NCBI GenBank assembly: GCA_016125585.1
Contig: WGLL01000011.1
Span: 310,001 to 374,000 of the forward strand
Direction: 5' to 3'
From: Caulobacter sp.
GTDB lineage: Bacteria > Pseudomonadota > Alphaproteobacteria > Caulobacterales > Caulobacteraceae
Length of the DNA stretch: 64,000 nt
In this document: one piece after another, positions 19,194 through 29,434 of the stretch
Layout: the number at the start of each line of letters is the position of its first letter
How positions within the stretch are numbered: the first letter of the stretch is position 1
Made by a program: the position numbers and the translations under genes
Notes under the pieces: generated by a model
Databases searched by the model: none
Seen by the model: the letters and a program-made list of their open reading frames with translations, nothing else
What the model was told of the DNA's origin: nothing

Positions 19194-20972
19194 ATGCACG
19201 CCTATCGCACCCATACCTGCGGCGCCCTGCGCGCCACCGACACCGGCGCCACGGCGCGTCTGTCCGGCTGGATTCATCGCAAGCGCGACCACGGCGGGCT
19301 GATGTTCATCGACCTGCGCGACCACTACGGGCTGACCCAGCTGGTGCTGCACCCCGGCACCCCGGGCTTCCAGATCGTCGAGCGCCTGCGGGCGGAAAGC
19401 GTTATTCGCGTCGACGGGCAGGTGGTCGCCCGGTCGCCTGAGACGGTGAACCCGGGCCTGCCCACCGGCGAGGTCGAGGTGCAGGTGACTTCGGTCGAGG
19501 TGCTGTCGGAAGCGGCGGAACTGCCGCTGCCGGTGTTTGGCGAGCCCGACTATCCCGAGGAAATCCGCCTCAAGCACCGTTATCTCGACCTGCGCCGCGA
19601 GACCCTGCACAGGAACATCGTCCTGCGCTCGAAGGTCATCGACAGCATCCGCAAGCGGATGGTCGGCCAGGGCTTCCTCGAGTACCAGACGCCGATCCTC
19701 ACCGCCTCGTCGCCGGAAGGCGCGCGCGACTTCCTGGTGCCCTCGCGCCTGCACCCCGGCAAGTTCTACGCCCTGCCGCAGGCGCCGCAGCAGTTCAAGC
19801 AGCTGCTGATGGTCTCGGGCTTTGACCGCTACTTCCAGATCGCGCCCTGTTTCCGCGATGAGGACCTGCGCGCCGACCGGTCGCTGGAATTCTACCAGCT
19901 CGACGTCGAGATGAGCTTCGTGACCCAGGAAGACGTCTTCGCCGCCATCGAGCCGGTGATGCACGGCGTGTTCGAGGAGTTCGCCGACGGCAAGTCGGTG
20001 ACGCCCTATCCCTTCCCGCGCATCGCCTATCGCGACGCCATCGCGTGGTATGGTTCCGACAAGCCCGACACCCGCAACCCCATCAAGATGCAGGACGTCT
20101 CCGAAGGGTTCCGGGGCGGCGGCTTCGGCCTGTTCGCCCGCATCCTCGAAGACGGCAAGAACGCTGTCTGGGCCGTGCCGGCGCCGGGCGGCGGCAGCCG
20201 CGCCTTCTGCGACCGGATGAACAGCTGGGCGCAGGGCGAGGGCCAGCCGGGGCTGGGCTATGTGTTCTGGAGCGCCGACCAGGGCGGCTGGGGCGGTCCG
20301 ATCGCCAAGAACCTGGGCGCCGAGGCGACCCAGGCCCTGATGAGCGGCCTGGGCCTGGGCGAGGGCGACGCGGCCTTCTTCGTCGCCGGAGATCCCAAGG
20401 TCTTCTACAAGTTCGCCGGCCTGGCCCGCACGCGGGTGGGAACCGAACTGAAGCTGATCGACGAGGGCCGGTTCGAGTTCTGCTGGATCGTCGACTTCCC
20501 GATGTTCGAATGGTCCGAGGAAGAGAAGAAGGTCGACTTCAGCCACAACCCCTTCTCGATGCCGCAGGGCGAGCTGGAGGCGCTGGAGACCAAGGACCCG
20601 CTCGACATCCTGGCCTACCAGTACGACATCGTCTGCAACGGCTATGAGCTGTGCTCGGGGGCGATCCGGAACCACAAGCCGGAGATCATGCTCAAGGCCT
20701 TCGAGGTCGCCGGCTACGGGGCCGAGGTGGTCGAGGAGCAGTTCGGCGGCATGCTGAACGCCTTCCGCTACGGCGCGCCGCCGCACGGGGGTCTGGCGCC
20801 GGGCATCGACCGCATCGTCATGCTGCTTGCCGGCGAGCAGGCGATCCGGGAGGTCATCGCCTTCCCGCTGAACCAGCAGGGCCAGGATCTGCTGATGAGC
20901 GCGCCCTCAGAAGTTGACGACAGGCAATTGAAAGACCTGCATATTCGGCTCGCGCCGCCGATCAAGATCTGA
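19194..20972 (+). CDS. aspS: Aspartyl-tRNA synthetase
   Basis: Class II aminoacyl-tRNA synthetase that charges tRNA-Asp (and, where GatCAB is present, possibly tRNA-Asn). The 592-residue length is bacterial-type. It has an OB-fold anticodon-binding domain ([24 protein letters not shown]), motif 2 ([18 protein letters not shown]), the long bacterial GAD insertion and motif 3 ([14 protein letters not shown]). The start is placed at [13 protein letters not shown]; the in-frame ATG 16 codons upstream would add a non-conserved peptide. Confidence 0.97.
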   Translation: MHAYRTHTCGALRATDTGATARLSGWIHRKRDHGGLMFIDLRDHYGLTQLVLHPGTPGFQIVERLRAESVIRVDGQVVARSPETVNPGLPTGEVEVQVTSVEVLSEAAELPLPVFGEPDYPEEIRLKHRYLDLRRETLHRNIVLRSKVIDSIRKRMVGQGFLEYQTPILTASSPEGARDFLVPSRLHPGKFYALPQAPQQFKQLLMVSGFDRYFQIAPCFRDEDLRADRSLEFYQLDVEMSFVTQEDVFAAIEPVMHGVFEEFADGKSVTPYPFPRIAYRDAIAWYGSDKPDTRNPIKMQDVSEGFRGGGFGLFARILEDGKNAVWAVPAPGGGSRAFCDRMNSWAQGEGQPGLGYVFWSADQGGWGGPIAKNLGAEATQALMSGLGLGEGDAAFFVAGDPKVFYKFAGLARTRVGTELKLIDEGRFEFCWIVDFPMFEWSEEEKKVDFSHNPFSMPQGELEALETKDPLDILAYQYDIVCNGYELCSGAIRNHKPEIMLKAFEVAGYGAEVVEEQFGGMLNAFRYGAPPHGGLAPGIDRIVMLLAGEQAIREVIAFPLNQQGQDLLMSAPSEVDDRQLKDLHIRLAPPIKI

Positions 20973-21051
20973 CGCCTCGTCCGACGACAGGCCGGGCGGC
21001 GCGCGTCCGGCCAGTCGGATCACCGAGTCGCGGGGCCTGATCGGGTCCGGC

Positions 21052-21897
21052 CTAGTGCGGAGGCTTGGGCGGCGCCGGCGGCTTGGGCGGAGCGGGCGAC
21101 CGGATCATCAACACCCGCCGTCCCTTGCAGATGCGGGGCGCCAGTCCGGAGGGCAGGCGGGTCTTGCTGTCGGAACAGGCCGAATTGACCTGCTGCTGCG
21201 ACAGGTTGCGGGCGCCGGACAGATCGGCGCCGGCGAGGGACGCCCCATCAAGGTCGGCGCCCCGGAAGTCGGCGCGCGAGAATTCCGACTGCATCATCTG
21301 GGCGTGGGTCAGGTCGGCGTTCTGAAAGTCCGCGTCGGAAAACTGGCTATAGATCAGCGCCGCCCCGATCAGCTCGGCGCCGCGAAAGTCGGTGCGATCG
21401 GCCGAAACCCTGGCAAGGATGGCGTGAGGCAGGTCGGCGCCGCGGAACTTGGCGCGGTCCAGTTTGGCGCGGGTGAAGTCGGCGCCGGGGAGGTCGGCGC
21501 CGTTCAGGCTGGCGCGGCTGAAGTTGGCGGAGATGAACACCGATCCGGCGCCCTCGACGCCGTCCAGCTGGGCGCCGGAGAAGTCGGCCTCGGTGAAATC
21601 GCTGCCCATCAGCTCGGCGCCGCGAAGATCGGCGTCCGACAGCCTGGCGCCGCGAAAGCTGGAGCGAACGAAGGAGGCGCCGCGCAGGTCGGCGCGGCTG
21701 AGAGACGCTCCGCTGAAGTCGGCGCTGAGGAAGCGGGCGTTGATCATCTTCTTGCCCGCCAGGTCACAGCCGCGGCAGGCGCCGCCGAAGGACACCTGCC
21801 GGGGGATGTCCCGTTCGTCGCCGATCATCTTGGCCTCGGCAGTTCCGGCAATGGCCAGCAGCGCCAGGGTCGAGAGGGTGAGTGCGAGGTTCTTCAT
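21052..21897 (-). CDS. Secreted pentapeptide-repeat protein
   Basis: A 281-residue exported protein: Sec signal peptide (to about TAEAK), an N-terminal CRGCDL motif, then about 30 pentapeptide units of the A(D/N)LxX type (e.g. SRADLRGASF, LSDADLRGAEL) that should fold as a right-handed quadrilateral beta-helix. After the repeats come the module LSQQQVNSACSD.TRLPSGL and a proline-rich tail ending PPKPPH. Its neighbour upstream on the same strand has the same architecture. Function unknown; periplasmic location inferred from the signal. Confidence 0.85.
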   Translation of the reverse strand: MKNLALTLSTLALLAIAGTAEAKMIGDERDIPRQVSFGGACRGCDLAGKKMINARFLSADFSGASLSRADLRGASFVRSSFRGARLSDADLRGAELMGSDFTEADFSGAQLDGVEGAGSVFISANFSRASLNGADLPGADFTRAKLDRAKFRGADLPHAILARVSADRTDFRGAELIGAALIYSQFSDADFQNADLTHAQMMQSEFSRADFRGADLDGASLAGADLSGARNLSQQQVNSACSDSKTRLPSGLAPRICKGRRVLMIRSPAPPKPPAPPKPPH

Positions 21898-21983
21898 TGA
21901 TCCCCGTGTGGCCCAGCCCCTTGGGAGACGCCACTTAATTATCAGTAAGAATTGAACTTTTGGCTGATCTACTCAGGCCGGAA

Positions 21984-22469
21984 TCAGCATTGAGGAATGC
22001 GCAGACCCGCCGGCAGACGCGTCGACAGATCGCCGCAGGCGTGATTGAGCTGGGCCTGGGTCAGGCCGACCGCGCGATCCATTTCGACGCCCGAGAAGAC
22101 GGTCCCGTTGAGCTTCGCCCCCCGGAAGTTGGCGCCCTGCAGATAGCTGCCGACGAAGTTGGCGTTGCTGAGGTCGGCGCCGGCGAAGCTGGCCCCGCCG
22201 AACACGGCGGCCGAGGCGTCGGCGTCGCGCAGATCGGCGCCGGAAAAGTTGGTCCGATTCATGACTGCCGCGGTCAGGGTCGCCTGCCGGAGCCGCGAGC
22301 GGCTGAGATTCAGACCGCGTCGTTCCAGCCCCGTCAGGTCAGCCTGGAAGAGGTTGCAGCCGGGACAACTGGCGCCGCCACGAACACGGGCGATCTGGCC
22401 GGCGTTCTGGGCCAGGGCGGGGCCTGCCAGGACGGCGATGCCGAGGGAAAGAGCGATCAGGCGTTTCAT
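21984..22469 (-). CDS. Secreted pentapeptide-repeat protein (shorter paralogue)
   Basis: A 161-residue exported protein with a signal peptide (MKRLIALSLGIAVLAGPALAQ), an N-terminal CPGCNL motif, about 14 pentapeptide units (SGADLRDAD, AGADLSNANF, GANFRGAKLN) and a C-terminal LTQAQLNHACGDLSTRLPAGL...C module. The flanking cysteine-containing modules match the 281-residue protein 86 bp downstream, so the pair probably arose by duplication with change in repeat number. The start is MKRLIAL, six codons inside the longest frame. Function unknown. Confidence 0.85.
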   Translation of the reverse strand: MKRLIALSLGIAVLAGPALAQNAGQIARVRGGASCPGCNLFQADLTGLERRGLNLSRSRLRQATLTAAVMNRTNFSGADLRDADASAAVFGGASFAGADLSNANFVGSYLQGANFRGAKLNGTVFSGVEMDRAVGLTQAQLNHACGDLSTRLPAGLRIPQC

Positions 22470-22535
22470 GACGCTACAGCCTTGCACGACGGGGGTCTTT
22501 ATCCCGTTAACGCTGCAAGCGGCGGGCCAGGAGGA

Positions 22536-25100
22536 TCAGGGCATGGCGCCCTGGTCGACGACGCCGCCGCAGGTTTCGCAAACGCCGGCGTAGACCGACT
22601 GGTCGCCGCAGGAGGGGCAGACGCTGGCCGCCCTTGGGTGGTCGATGGCGATATCGGCCGAGCGCTTGCCGAAGGGCAGGAAGACCAGATTGTCCGGCGC
22701 CGCGCCGCGGGAGAAGCCCTTGGAGATGAAGCGGCTGGCCGGTTGCGGCTCGGCCTCGAATGCCTCGCCCGGCGCCTGGGGCGCGCCGTCGGCCTTGCCG
22801 CGACCCAGACCATCGGCATTGAGCGTCTCGGCGCCGCCGCCGGCCAGGTCGTTGCGGCCCAGATAGCTGATGCCCAGTTCGCGGAAGACGTAGTCGAGGA
22901 TGGAGGTGGCCGAGCGGATGGTGTCGTTGCCGGTCACAGGGCCGGCCGGCTCGAACCGGGTAAAGACGAAGGCGTCGACGAATTCCTCAAGCGGCACGCC
23001 GTATTGCAGGCCGATGGAGATGGCGATGGCGAAGTTGTTCATCACACTGCGGAAGGCGGCGCCCTCCTTGTGCATGTCGATGAAGATCTCGCCCAGTTCG
23101 CCGTCGTCGTATTCGCCGGTGTGCAGGTAGACCTTGTGACCGCCGACGGCTGCCTTCTGGATGTAGCCCTTGCGGCGGTCGGGCAGTTTGCGGCGGGTTC
23201 GGTCGCGCTCGACCACCCGTTCGATGATCCGCTCCTGAACCGGCGGCTCCGTCGTGCGGGCGGGTTCGGAAGCGGGTTCTTCGGCCAGGTTGAGACTGAA
23301 GTCCCGCGGCGGCGCGACGCGGTCCAGCCGCAGGGTGCGAACCCCCGCCGCCAGGGCCTGAGCCTGCAGCAGCACCGCTTCCGACGGCAGGGCGGCGAAA
23401 GTCATCGCCAGGGGCAGGTCAGCCGGACCGCCACAGACATCCTCGATGGCGGCGTGCATTGCCAGCCTGGCCGACAGGGGCTGTTCCGGATCAAGGATCG
23501 CCCGCAATCCGGCCGAAATGTCGCTGACCCGATCGAGCCTGTCATCGCCGAGAATGTGACGCTCGGCCTCGGCCACCTGGGCGGCGGAGAAGCCGGCGAG
23601 GGCCAGGGTGTCGAAGTCCGGCTCGGCCAGTTGTTCGGCCGAGGCGCCGAGCACGTCGCGCAGGAATCCGTCGCCGATAACCAGGGGACTGAAGGCGTCG
23701 GGAAGGCGGCTGACCAGCGGCAGGACGGACTGGGCCGCCTCCAGCTCCAGCACCGTGAAGCCCAGGGCCGACAGGCTGGCCGTGTTGATGTGCGGCGCCT
23801 CATCGAAGTCGCGATGGCCGGTCAGGGCCAGGCGCAGGACGTCGGGGTCCTCGCCCAGCTGGCGACAGGCTTCCAGGGCTGGGGCGGCGATGACCCGGAT
23901 GATCTCGCCATCACCCGTCTCCGCCAGCGTGCCCGGACCCTGCCATGGACCGGCGCCCAGGCCGGCCCCGCCAAGCCGCAAGGACAGTTCGGCATGCTCG
24001 ATGGGCGCGACATCGGCCAGATTGCCGGCGGCGGTGACCGCCCGGCTCCACAGGTCGGCGGCGACGGCGCGGGCCTCCTCGCTGTCGTAGGCAAGCCCCC
24101 GGGCGACCAGCAGGCCGGCGGTATTGGCCAGGGCGAGGGTCGCCGGCCCGTCCGGTCCAGCCTCAAGCCGCAGGGCGGTGGCGGTGAGGCGAGCGGCTGC
24201 CTCGATGCCGGCGGTGTCGATGCTCCCGTCGGTCAGATAGGTCATCAGGTCGATGGCGGCGACCGGGCCGGTCGGGCGGGAAGCGAGGGCGGCGGCGTCC
24301 GCGGCGGTCAGGGCCAGGGTCGCGGAGCCCGTGCGCCATCCGAGGGCGGCCAGTTCCCGCTCGCGGCCGGAAGGGCCGTCCTCGGGGAGGAGAATGATGC
24401 AGGCGGGGCGCGCGCTGGTCTCCGGCGGCGGCAGGGTGTCGGACAGGCCGCAGAGGCCGGCGCCGATGGCGTTGCGGATCGCCGCGTCGCTGGCCCCGGC
24501 GGCGCGGGCGGCGCGGGCCATGCGAGCCAGGGCGGGATTGGCGGAAGGATCGCCGCAGGCGGCGGCATCGCCCTCGCATCGACGGACGGCGTCGCTGACC
24601 GCCGCCAACCGTTCGCCGAGGGTTCGCATTGCCGGGCCGGCAAGATCGTGGGCCGAAACCTCCGCGGCAAAGGCCTGGAGACGGGCCGAGGCGCCCGGAG
24701 CCGCAAGATCGATGATGGGCAGGGGCGCGGGGCGGGTCGGCGCCGCGAAGGCGATCACCCCATGGCTGAGCAGGCTGTAGAGTTCGTCGCGGAAGGCGCC
24801 GGCGTCCCCGGGGCGGGCGAACAGGCCGCTGGTCCAGCCGCGCTGCGCCAGATCCTGCGCCTTCCGGGCCGGGCCACCGCCCAGGAGACCGGTGGGGCTG
24901 AAGGGCTGCCGCAGGACATTGGGCAGGTCCTTGACGGCCTCCGGCTCGGCCAGCCTGTCGGCCCAGTCGAGCCAGGCCTGCACCCTGGCGTCGGACCAGG
25001 CGCACGGGGCCAGGACTCCCCGCAGGGCGTCCGCGCCCTCGAGGGTGCGGAGCTCAACCTCCGGCCCGGCGCCCTTGGCCCTTCGCCGTTCAAAACGCAT
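22536..25100 (-). CDS. Class II ribonucleotide reductase-like protein (TSCPD domain), probably not an RNR
   Basis: An 854-residue protein. Residues about 637-755 are a full TSCPD domain closely resembling the C-terminal part of alphaproteobacterial NrdJ ([60 protein letters not shown]), and the tail has CPSC...CETC like the NrdJ redox tail. The first 600 residues look like an eroded reductase barrel: weak echoes near [16 protein letters not shown] (503-518) and [11 protein letters not shown] (548-558). No NPCGE-type active site, substrate-binding GTG loop or paired catalytic cysteines are present. I infer an RNR-derived protein with lost catalysis. It is followed on the same strand by two pentapeptide-repeat genes. 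Confidence 0.75.
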   Translation of the reverse strand: MRFERRRAKGAGPEVELRTLEGADALRGVLAPCAWSDARVQAWLDWADRLAEPEAVKDLPNVLRQPFSPTGLLGGGPARKAQDLAQRGWTSGLFARPGDAGAFRDELYSLLSHGVIAFAAPTRPAPLPIIDLAAPGASARLQAFAAEVSAHDLAGPAMRTLGERLAAVSDAVRRCEGDAAACGDPSANPALARMARAARAAGASDAAIRNAIGAGLCGLSDTLPPPETSARPACIILLPEDGPSGRERELAALGWRTGSATLALTAADAAALASRPTGPVAAIDLMTYLTDGSIDTAGIEAAARLTATALRLEAGPDGPATLALANTAGLLVARGLAYDSEEARAVAADLWSRAVTAAGNLADVAPIEHAELSLRLGGAGLGAGPWQGPGTLAETGDGEIIRVIAAPALEACRQLGEDPDVLRLALTGHRDFDEAPHINTASLSALGFTVLELEAAQSVLPLVSRLPDAFSPLVIGDGFLRDVLGASAEQLAEPDFDTLALAGFSAAQVAEAERHILGDDRLDRVSDISAGLRAILDPEQPLSARLAMHAAIEDVCGGPADLPLAMTFAALPSEAVLLQAQALAAGVRTLRLDRVAPPRDFSLNLAEEPASEPARTTEPPVQERIIERVVERDRTRRKLPDRRKGYIQKAAVGGHKVYLHTGEYDDGELGEIFIDMHKEGAAFRSVMNNFAIAISIGLQYGVPLEEFVDAFVFTRFEPAGPVTGNDTIRSATSILDYVFRELGISYLGRNDLAGGGAETLNADGLGRGKADGAPQAPGEAFEAEPQPASRFISKGFSRGAAPDNLVFLPFGKRSADIAIDHPRAASVCPSCGDQSVYAGVCETCGGVVDQGAMP

Positions 25101-25278
25101 GCGAGACTTCGCTCCAACCCAACGGGGGCAGGGTAGGGGGTGGGGCCGCCTCGATCAATAGATGATGGGGGTCGCGGGCCTTCCATCCACAAGATGTGGT
25201 GGCCAGGCCAAAATACGTCCGACGCTTTCCCTTTGGCGCTCGCCCCTCTATTGTCCCGGCGCATAAACCCCTTAGCGG

Positions 25279-25692
25279 ATGACGGATTCTCGCGTGCTCA
25301 AAGCGATCTTCACCTGGTGGAACGGCGTCACTCTTGGCCAGCGCATGCACATCGCGCGCCGGGGCGTGAAGGTGGGCCAGGACGACTATGGCAACACCTA
25401 CTATGAGGCGCGCGACGACAAGGACAGCTATGACGTCGGCCGCAAGCGGCGCTGGGTGATCTACAGCGGCTATGCCGAAGCTTCCAAGGTGCCGCCCGAA
25501 TGGCACGGCTGGCTGCGCTATACCTTTGACGAACCGCCGACGATTGCGCCGCTGCTGCGCCGGTCGTGGGAGAAGGATCATCTGCCCAATCTGACCGGGA
25601 CCGTGCACGCCTGGCGGCCCAAGGGCTCGATCGCCGGCGCCGGCCAGCGGGACGCTGCGACCGGAGACTATCTGCCCTGGACTCCGGAATAG
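25279..25692 (+). CDS. NADH:ubiquinone oxidoreductase subunit NDUFA12
   Basis: Supernumerary complex I subunit found in alphaproteobacteria and mitochondria. The 137-residue protein has the family pattern: FTWWNGVTLG, VGQDDYGNTYYE, KRRWVIYSG, PPEWHGWLRY and a C-terminal YLPWTPE. The ATG at MTDSRVLKAIF is used, but a GTG five codons in (VLKAIFTWW) would give the commoner N terminus. It is followed four bases later by the DUF2155 gene. Confidence 0.92.
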   Translation: MTDSRVLKAIFTWWNGVTLGQRMHIARRGVKVGQDDYGNTYYEARDDKDSYDVGRKRRWVIYSGYAEASKVPPEWHGWLRYTFDEPPTIAPLLRRSWEKDHLPNLTGTVHAWRPKGSIAGAGQRDAATGDYLPWTPE

Positions 25693-25696
25693 TCCG

Positions 25697-26311
25697 ATGA
25701 GGAGCGTCGCCGTTCGCAGTCTGGCGATCTGTCTGCTGGCGAGCGCCGGCATGGCCAGCGCCCAACCCGCGCCGGCGCCCCAGCCAGTCCGACCGGCTCC
25801 GACCCCGGCCGCGCCGCCGACGCCGCCCCCCGCGCCCGCGGCGGAAGAACCGCCGCCGGCGACCGTCGCGCCGCCGGCGCCCGTTCTGGGTCCGCCGCCG
25901 AAGGTGGATATCCAGCCGATTCCGGAAAAGCCCTCGCCCAAGGCCAAGACGGCCGAGGAAAAAAAGCCGGTCGAACCGGTCAAGCGCGTGCGCGGCGGCG
26001 TCGCCATCGTTCAGGCGCTGGACAAGGTGACGGCCGAGACCCTGCGCTTCGAGGTGCCGGTGGGCGGCTCTGTTCGCTACAAGTCGCTGGTGTTCACCGT
26101 TCGCGCCTGCGAGAGCGCGGCGCCGGATGAGACCGCGCCGGAATCGGCGGCCTATGTGCTGGTCGACTCCTCACCCAAGCCGCAGCCCGGTCGCCCGGCC
26201 CCGCCGACGCGGCAGGTGTTCCGGGGTTGGATGTTCGCCTCGTCGCCGGGCCTGAACCCGTTGCAACATCCAGTCTATGACGCCTGGCTGATCGCCTGCA
26301 AGGCGGGCTGA
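25697..26311 (+). CDS. DUF2155 domain protein, secreted
   Basis: A 204-residue exported protein: signal peptide (ends near MASAQ), a 60-residue proline/alanine-rich linker, then the DUF2155 domain with [32 protein letters not shown] and [26 protein letters not shown]2155 is an alphaproteobacterial periplasmic family without a defined role that commonly sits beside NDUFA12 and aat. Its last 37 bases overlap the 3' end of aat on the other strand. Confidence 0.88.
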   Translation: MRSVAVRSLAICLLASAGMASAQPAPAPQPVRPAPTPAAPPTPPPAPAAEEPPPATVAPPAPVLGPPPKVDIQPIPEKPSPKAKTAEEKKPVEPVKRVRGGVAIVQALDKVTAETLRFEVPVGGSVRYKSLVFTVRACESAAPDETAPESAAYVLVDSSPKPQPGRPAPPTRQVFRGWMFASSPGLNPLQHPVYDAWLIACKAG

Positions 26312-26946
26312 CCACCGCCGCCAAACCGCCGAAAGTCGCCTTCGACCTCCAGCGCGAGCGCCAGCCTGCGATGGTATTCGGCGCGGGGAATCTCGACGAC
26401 GCCGAACTGGGTCAGATGCTCGGTGACGAACTGGCAGTCGAGCAGGCGATAGCCGCCGACCTTCAGCCGGGCGACCAGGTGGACCAGGGCCACCTTGCTG
26501 GCGTCGCGGGCCCTGGAGAACATGCTCTCGCCGAAGAAGGCGCCGCCCAAAGACACGCCGTAGAGCCCTCCGACCAGCCGATCCTGTCGCCAGCATTCGA
26601 CGCTGTGCGCCTGGCCCCGGGCGTGGAGCCGGCCGTACATCGACTCGATGGCCGGGTTGATCCAGGTGTCCTCGCGGTCCGGCGCGGCCTCGGCGCAGAC
26701 GCTGACGACCTGGTCGAAGGCGGTGTCGATCCGAACCTCATAGACGTCGGTGCGGACGGTGCGCGCCAGACGACGGGGAATATGCAGGCCGTCGAGCGGC
26801 AACACCCCGCGACGGGGCGGGTCGATCAGGAAGACGCCCTCATCCTCCCGGCTGTCCGCCATGGGAAAGACGCCCCGCCGGTAGCAGGCGATCAGGTCGT
26901 CGAGGGTGAAGACGTCGTCCAGGTCAGCGGCTCCGGCAGTGTCCAC
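26275..26946 (-). CDS. aat: Leucyl/phenylalanyl-tRNA--protein transferase
   Basis: Adds leucine or phenylalanine to N-terminal Arg/Lys of proteins, marking them for ClpAP through the N-end rule. The 223-residue product shows [60 protein letters not shown] and [19 protein letters not shown], all hallmark segments. Convergent with the DUF2155 gene, overlapping it by 37 bp. A BIME-like repeat separates it from accC upstream. Confidence 0.96.
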   Translation of the reverse strand: MDTAGAADLDDVFTLDDLIACYRRGVFPMADSREDEGVFLIDPPRRGVLPLDGLHIPRRLARTVRTDVYEVRIDTAFDQVVSVCAEAAPDREDTWINPAIESMYGRLHARGQAHSVECWRQDRLVGGLYGVSLGGAFFGESMFSRARDASKVALVHLVARLKVGGYRLLDCQFVTEHLTQFGVVEIPRAEYHRRLALALEVEGDFRRFGGGGQPALQAISQAS

Positions 26947-26951
26947 ACAGG

Positions 26952-27087
26952 TCCGTCATCCCGGCCTCGGGCCCGAAGGGCCGGAGCGCCGGGACCCAGC
27001 GCGACCGCACGCCATTGAGCGACCGAATCCTCGCGCCACGCCCGCCTGGGTCCCGGATCGGCTCCGTGAGCCGTCCGGGATGACGGA
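26952..27087. repeat. BIME-like inverted-repeat element, copy 2
   Basis: Perfect 13-bp terminal inverted repeats, TCCGTCATCCCGG and CCGGGATGACGGA, enclose inner arms CCGGGACCCAG and CTGGGTCCCGG and a roughly 40-base centre. It fills nearly the whole accC-aat gap. It is the best-preserved of three copies. Confidence 0.88.
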
Positions 27088-27098
27088 CGGGAGGGGTT

Positions 27099-28442
27099 CT
27101 ACCCCTGCGCCTTGATCCAGCGTTCCAGCCAGTGGATGTCATAGTCGCCGGCGCGGATGTCGTCGTTCTGCAGCAGGTCCTGAAACAGCGGGATGGTCGT
27201 CTCGATGCCGCTGACTACCATCTCGCCGAGGCAGCGCTGGGTGCGGGCGATGCATTCGGCGCGGTCGCGGCCATGGACGATCAGCTTGCCCACCAGGGAG
27301 TCGTAATAGGGCGGGATCGAATAGCCGGCGTAGAGGCCGCTATCGAGGCGCACGCCCAGGCCGCCCGGCGCGTGGAAGTCGGTGACCTTCCCCGGCGAGG
27401 GGGTGAAGGTGCGCGGGTTCTCGGCGTTGATGCGGCATTCGATGGCGTGACCCTCGAAGACGACGTCCTCCTGGGTGAAGCTGAGCGGCAGGCCGGCGGC
27501 GATGCGGATCTGTTCGCGGACGAGATCGATGCCGGTAATGGCCTCGGTGACCGGATGCTCGACCTGCAGGCGGGTGTTCATCTCGATGAAGAAGAACTCG
27601 TCGTTCTCCCACAGAAACTCGATAGTGCCGACGCCCAGGTAGCCGATGGCGCGGATGGCCTCGACCACGACCTCGCCGATCTTCTTGCGGCCTTCGGGGC
27701 TGAGGGCCGGGGAGGGGGCCTCTTCCAGCACCTTCTGGTGGCGGCGCTGAAGCGAGCAGTCGCGTTCGCCGAGATGGACAACGTTGCCGTGGCTGTCGGC
27801 GATGACCTGCAGCTCGATATGGCGGGGCTTCTGGAGGTAGCGCTCCATATAGACGGCGTCGTCGCCGAAGGCCGCGCGGGCCTCAGAGCGGGCGGTGGAG
27901 ACCGCTTCCAGCAGGTCTTCGGCGGTCTGGGCGACCTTCATGCCGCGTCCGCCGCCGCCGGCGGCGGCCTTGATCAGCACCGGGAAGCCGATGTCGGCGG
28001 CGGCGGCGATGGCCTCTTCCTCGGTGGTCAGGGCGCCGTCGGAGCCGGGCACCACGGGAATGCCGGCGTCCTTGACCGCCTGCTTGGCGGTGATCTTGTC
28101 GCCCATCATCCGGATGTGTTCCGGCTTGGGTCCGATGAAGGTGTAGCCGTGGGCGCCCACGATCTCGGCGAAGCGGGCGTTTTCCGACAGGAAGCCATAG
28201 CCGGGATGGATGGCCTGGGCCCCGGTGATCTCCGCCGCGGCGATGATCGAGGGGATGTTCAGATAGCTCTTGGCGGCGCTGGCCGGACCGATGCAGACGC
28301 TCTCGTCGGCGAGGCGGGCCCACATGCCGCTGGCGTCGGCTTCCGAATGGACCGCCACGGTGGCGATACCCATTTCCTTGCAGGCGCGGTGAATCCGAAG
28401 GGCGATTTCGCCGCGGTTGGCGATGAGGATCTTGTCAAACAC
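27099..28442 (-). CDS. accC: Acetyl-CoA carboxylase, biotin carboxylase subunit
   Basis: ATP-grasp enzyme that carboxylates the biotin on AccB, the first half-reaction of fatty acid synthesis. At 447 residues it is of normal length, with [16 protein letters not shown], the glycine-rich ATP loop [25 protein letters not shown] (catalytic arginine and glutamate) and the C-terminal domain ending LERWIKAQG. It follows accB after five bases; aroQ-accB-accC form one transcription unit. Confidence 0.98.
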   Translation of the reverse strand: MFDKILIANRGEIALRIHRACKEMGIATVAVHSEADASGMWARLADESVCIGPASAAKSYLNIPSIIAAAEITGAQAIHPGYGFLSENARFAEIVGAHGYTFIGPKPEHIRMMGDKITAKQAVKDAGIPVVPGSDGALTTEEEAIAAAADIGFPVLIKAAAGGGGRGMKVAQTAEDLLEAVSTARSEARAAFGDDAVYMERYLQKPRHIELQVIADSHGNVVHLGERDCSLQRRHQKVLEEAPSPALSPEGRKKIGEVVVEAIRAIGYLGVGTIEFLWENDEFFFIEMNTRLQVEHPVTEAITGIDLVREQIRIAAGLPLSFTQEDVVFEGHAIECRINAENPRTFTPSPGKVTDFHAPGGLGVRLDSGLYAGYSIPPYYDSLVGKLIVHGRDRAECIARTQRCLGEMVVSGIETTIPLFQDLLQNDDIRAGDYDIHWLERWIKAQG

Positions 28443-28447
28443 GGGCG

Positions 28448-28957
28448 CTACTCGATGACGACGAGAGCTTCGCCGAACTCGACCGGCTGGGCGTCGCCCA
28501 CCAGGATTTCCGTGATCACCCCGGCGCGCGGCGCGGGGATGGGGTTCATCGTCTTCATCGCTTCGACGATCAGCAGGGTCTGGCCCTCGCCGACCTTGTC
28601 CCCGACCTTGACGAAGGGCGGATTGCCGGGCTGGGCCTGCAGGTAGACGGTGCCAACCATGGGCGACTTGACCTCGTCGCCCTTGCGGGCGGCCGGCGCC
28701 GCGGGAGCAGCCGGTTCAGGCGCGGCGGCGGCCGGGGCGGGAGCGGGCGCCGCGGCCGGGGCGGCGGCGGCCGGGGCGACAAAGGTTTGCGGCGAGGCGG
28801 AGACGGTCACCTCGCGGGCGACGCGGATGCGCAGGTCGCCACGCTCGACCTCGATCTCGGTCAGGCCGGTGCTTTTCAGGATGTCAGCGAGCTTGCGGAC
28901 GGTCCGGGTGTCGATGGCCGCGTTATCGGCCGACTCGTCAGCGGAGGAATTGGACAT
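28448..28957 (-). CDS. accB: Acetyl-CoA carboxylase biotin carboxyl carrier protein
   Basis: Carrier subunit of acetyl-CoA carboxylase. The 169-residue product has a conserved N-terminal helix ([32 protein letters not shown] region), an alanine/proline-rich linker and a C-terminal biotinyl domain with [10 protein letters not shown] and the biotinylated lysine in [10 protein letters not shown]. The family consensus AMKM is AMKT here. I use MSNSSADES as start; a lysine/asparagine-rich extension to 28984 is possible but has no better ribosome-binding site. Confidence 0.95.
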   Translation of the reverse strand: MSNSSADESADNAAIDTRTVRKLADILKSTGLTEIEVERGDLRIRVAREVTVSASPQTFVAPAAAAPAAAPAPAPAAAAPEPAAPAAPAARKGDEVKSPMVGTVYLQAQPGNPPFVKVGDKVGEGQTLLIVEAMKTMNPIPAPRAGVITEILVGDAQPVEFGEALVVIE

Positions 28958-28984
28958 GAAGGAAGCCTTGTTCTTGTTCTTCAA

Positions 28985-29434
28985 CTACGACCGGATCGCG
29001 CCGGCCAGGCCGGCTGCGGCCTCGACCGCCAGTTCGTAACTCGTCCCGCCGAAGCCGGACACGACGCCCGTCGCGGCGAGCGAAACGTAGGTTGTCTTGC
29101 GGAACGCCTCGCGGGCCGCCGGGTTCGACAGATGGCACTCGATCACTGGAATAGCGAGAGTCTTGAGGGCGTCCAGCAGGGCCACGGAAGTGTGACCATA
29201 GCCGGCCGGGTTGATGACCAGGGCGCTGGCGGCCTCGCGCGCCTCCTGGACCCAGTCGATCAGCTGGCCCTCGTGGTTGGACTGGCGGCAGTCGACGGCC
29301 ATGCCGAACAGGGCCGCGCGCGCGGCGCAGCGGGCGTCGATATCGGCCAGGGTCTCCCGGCCGTAGATGTCAGGTTCGCGGACGCCCAACAGATTGAGGT
29401 TGGGCCCGCTCAAAACAAAGATCGGTTTCGGCAT
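28985..29434 (-). CDS. aroQ: 3-dehydroquinate dehydratase, type II
   Basis: Dodecameric type II dehydroquinase of the shikimate pathway. The 149-residue protein contains [19 protein letters not shown] with the catalytic tyrosine, [44 protein letters not shown] with the catalytic histidine, and [12 protein letters not shown]. The ATG at [10 protein letters not shown] is the family start. It is placed directly before accB, the usual alphaproteobacterial arrangement. Confidence 0.96.
   Translation of the reverse strand: MPKPIFVLSGPNLNLLGVREPDIYGRETLADIDARCAARAALFGMAVDCRQSNHEGQLIDWVQEAREAASALVINPAGYGHTSVALLDALKTLAIPVIECHLSNPAAREAFRKTTYVSLAATGVVSGFGGTSYELAVEAAAGLAGAIRS

Noticed and set aside
21200-21720. 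DNA-level tandem repeat of about 15 bp (GTCGGCGCC-like)
   Set aside because: It is the codon signature of the pentapeptide repeats, not an independent satellite or CRISPR array; no spacers or constant repeats are present.
21960-25136. A 1058-residue open frame on the plus strand
   Set aside because: It is antisense to the RNR-like and pentapeptide genes, glycine-, glutamine- and arginine-rich without motifs. High GC content keeps the opposite frame free of stops.
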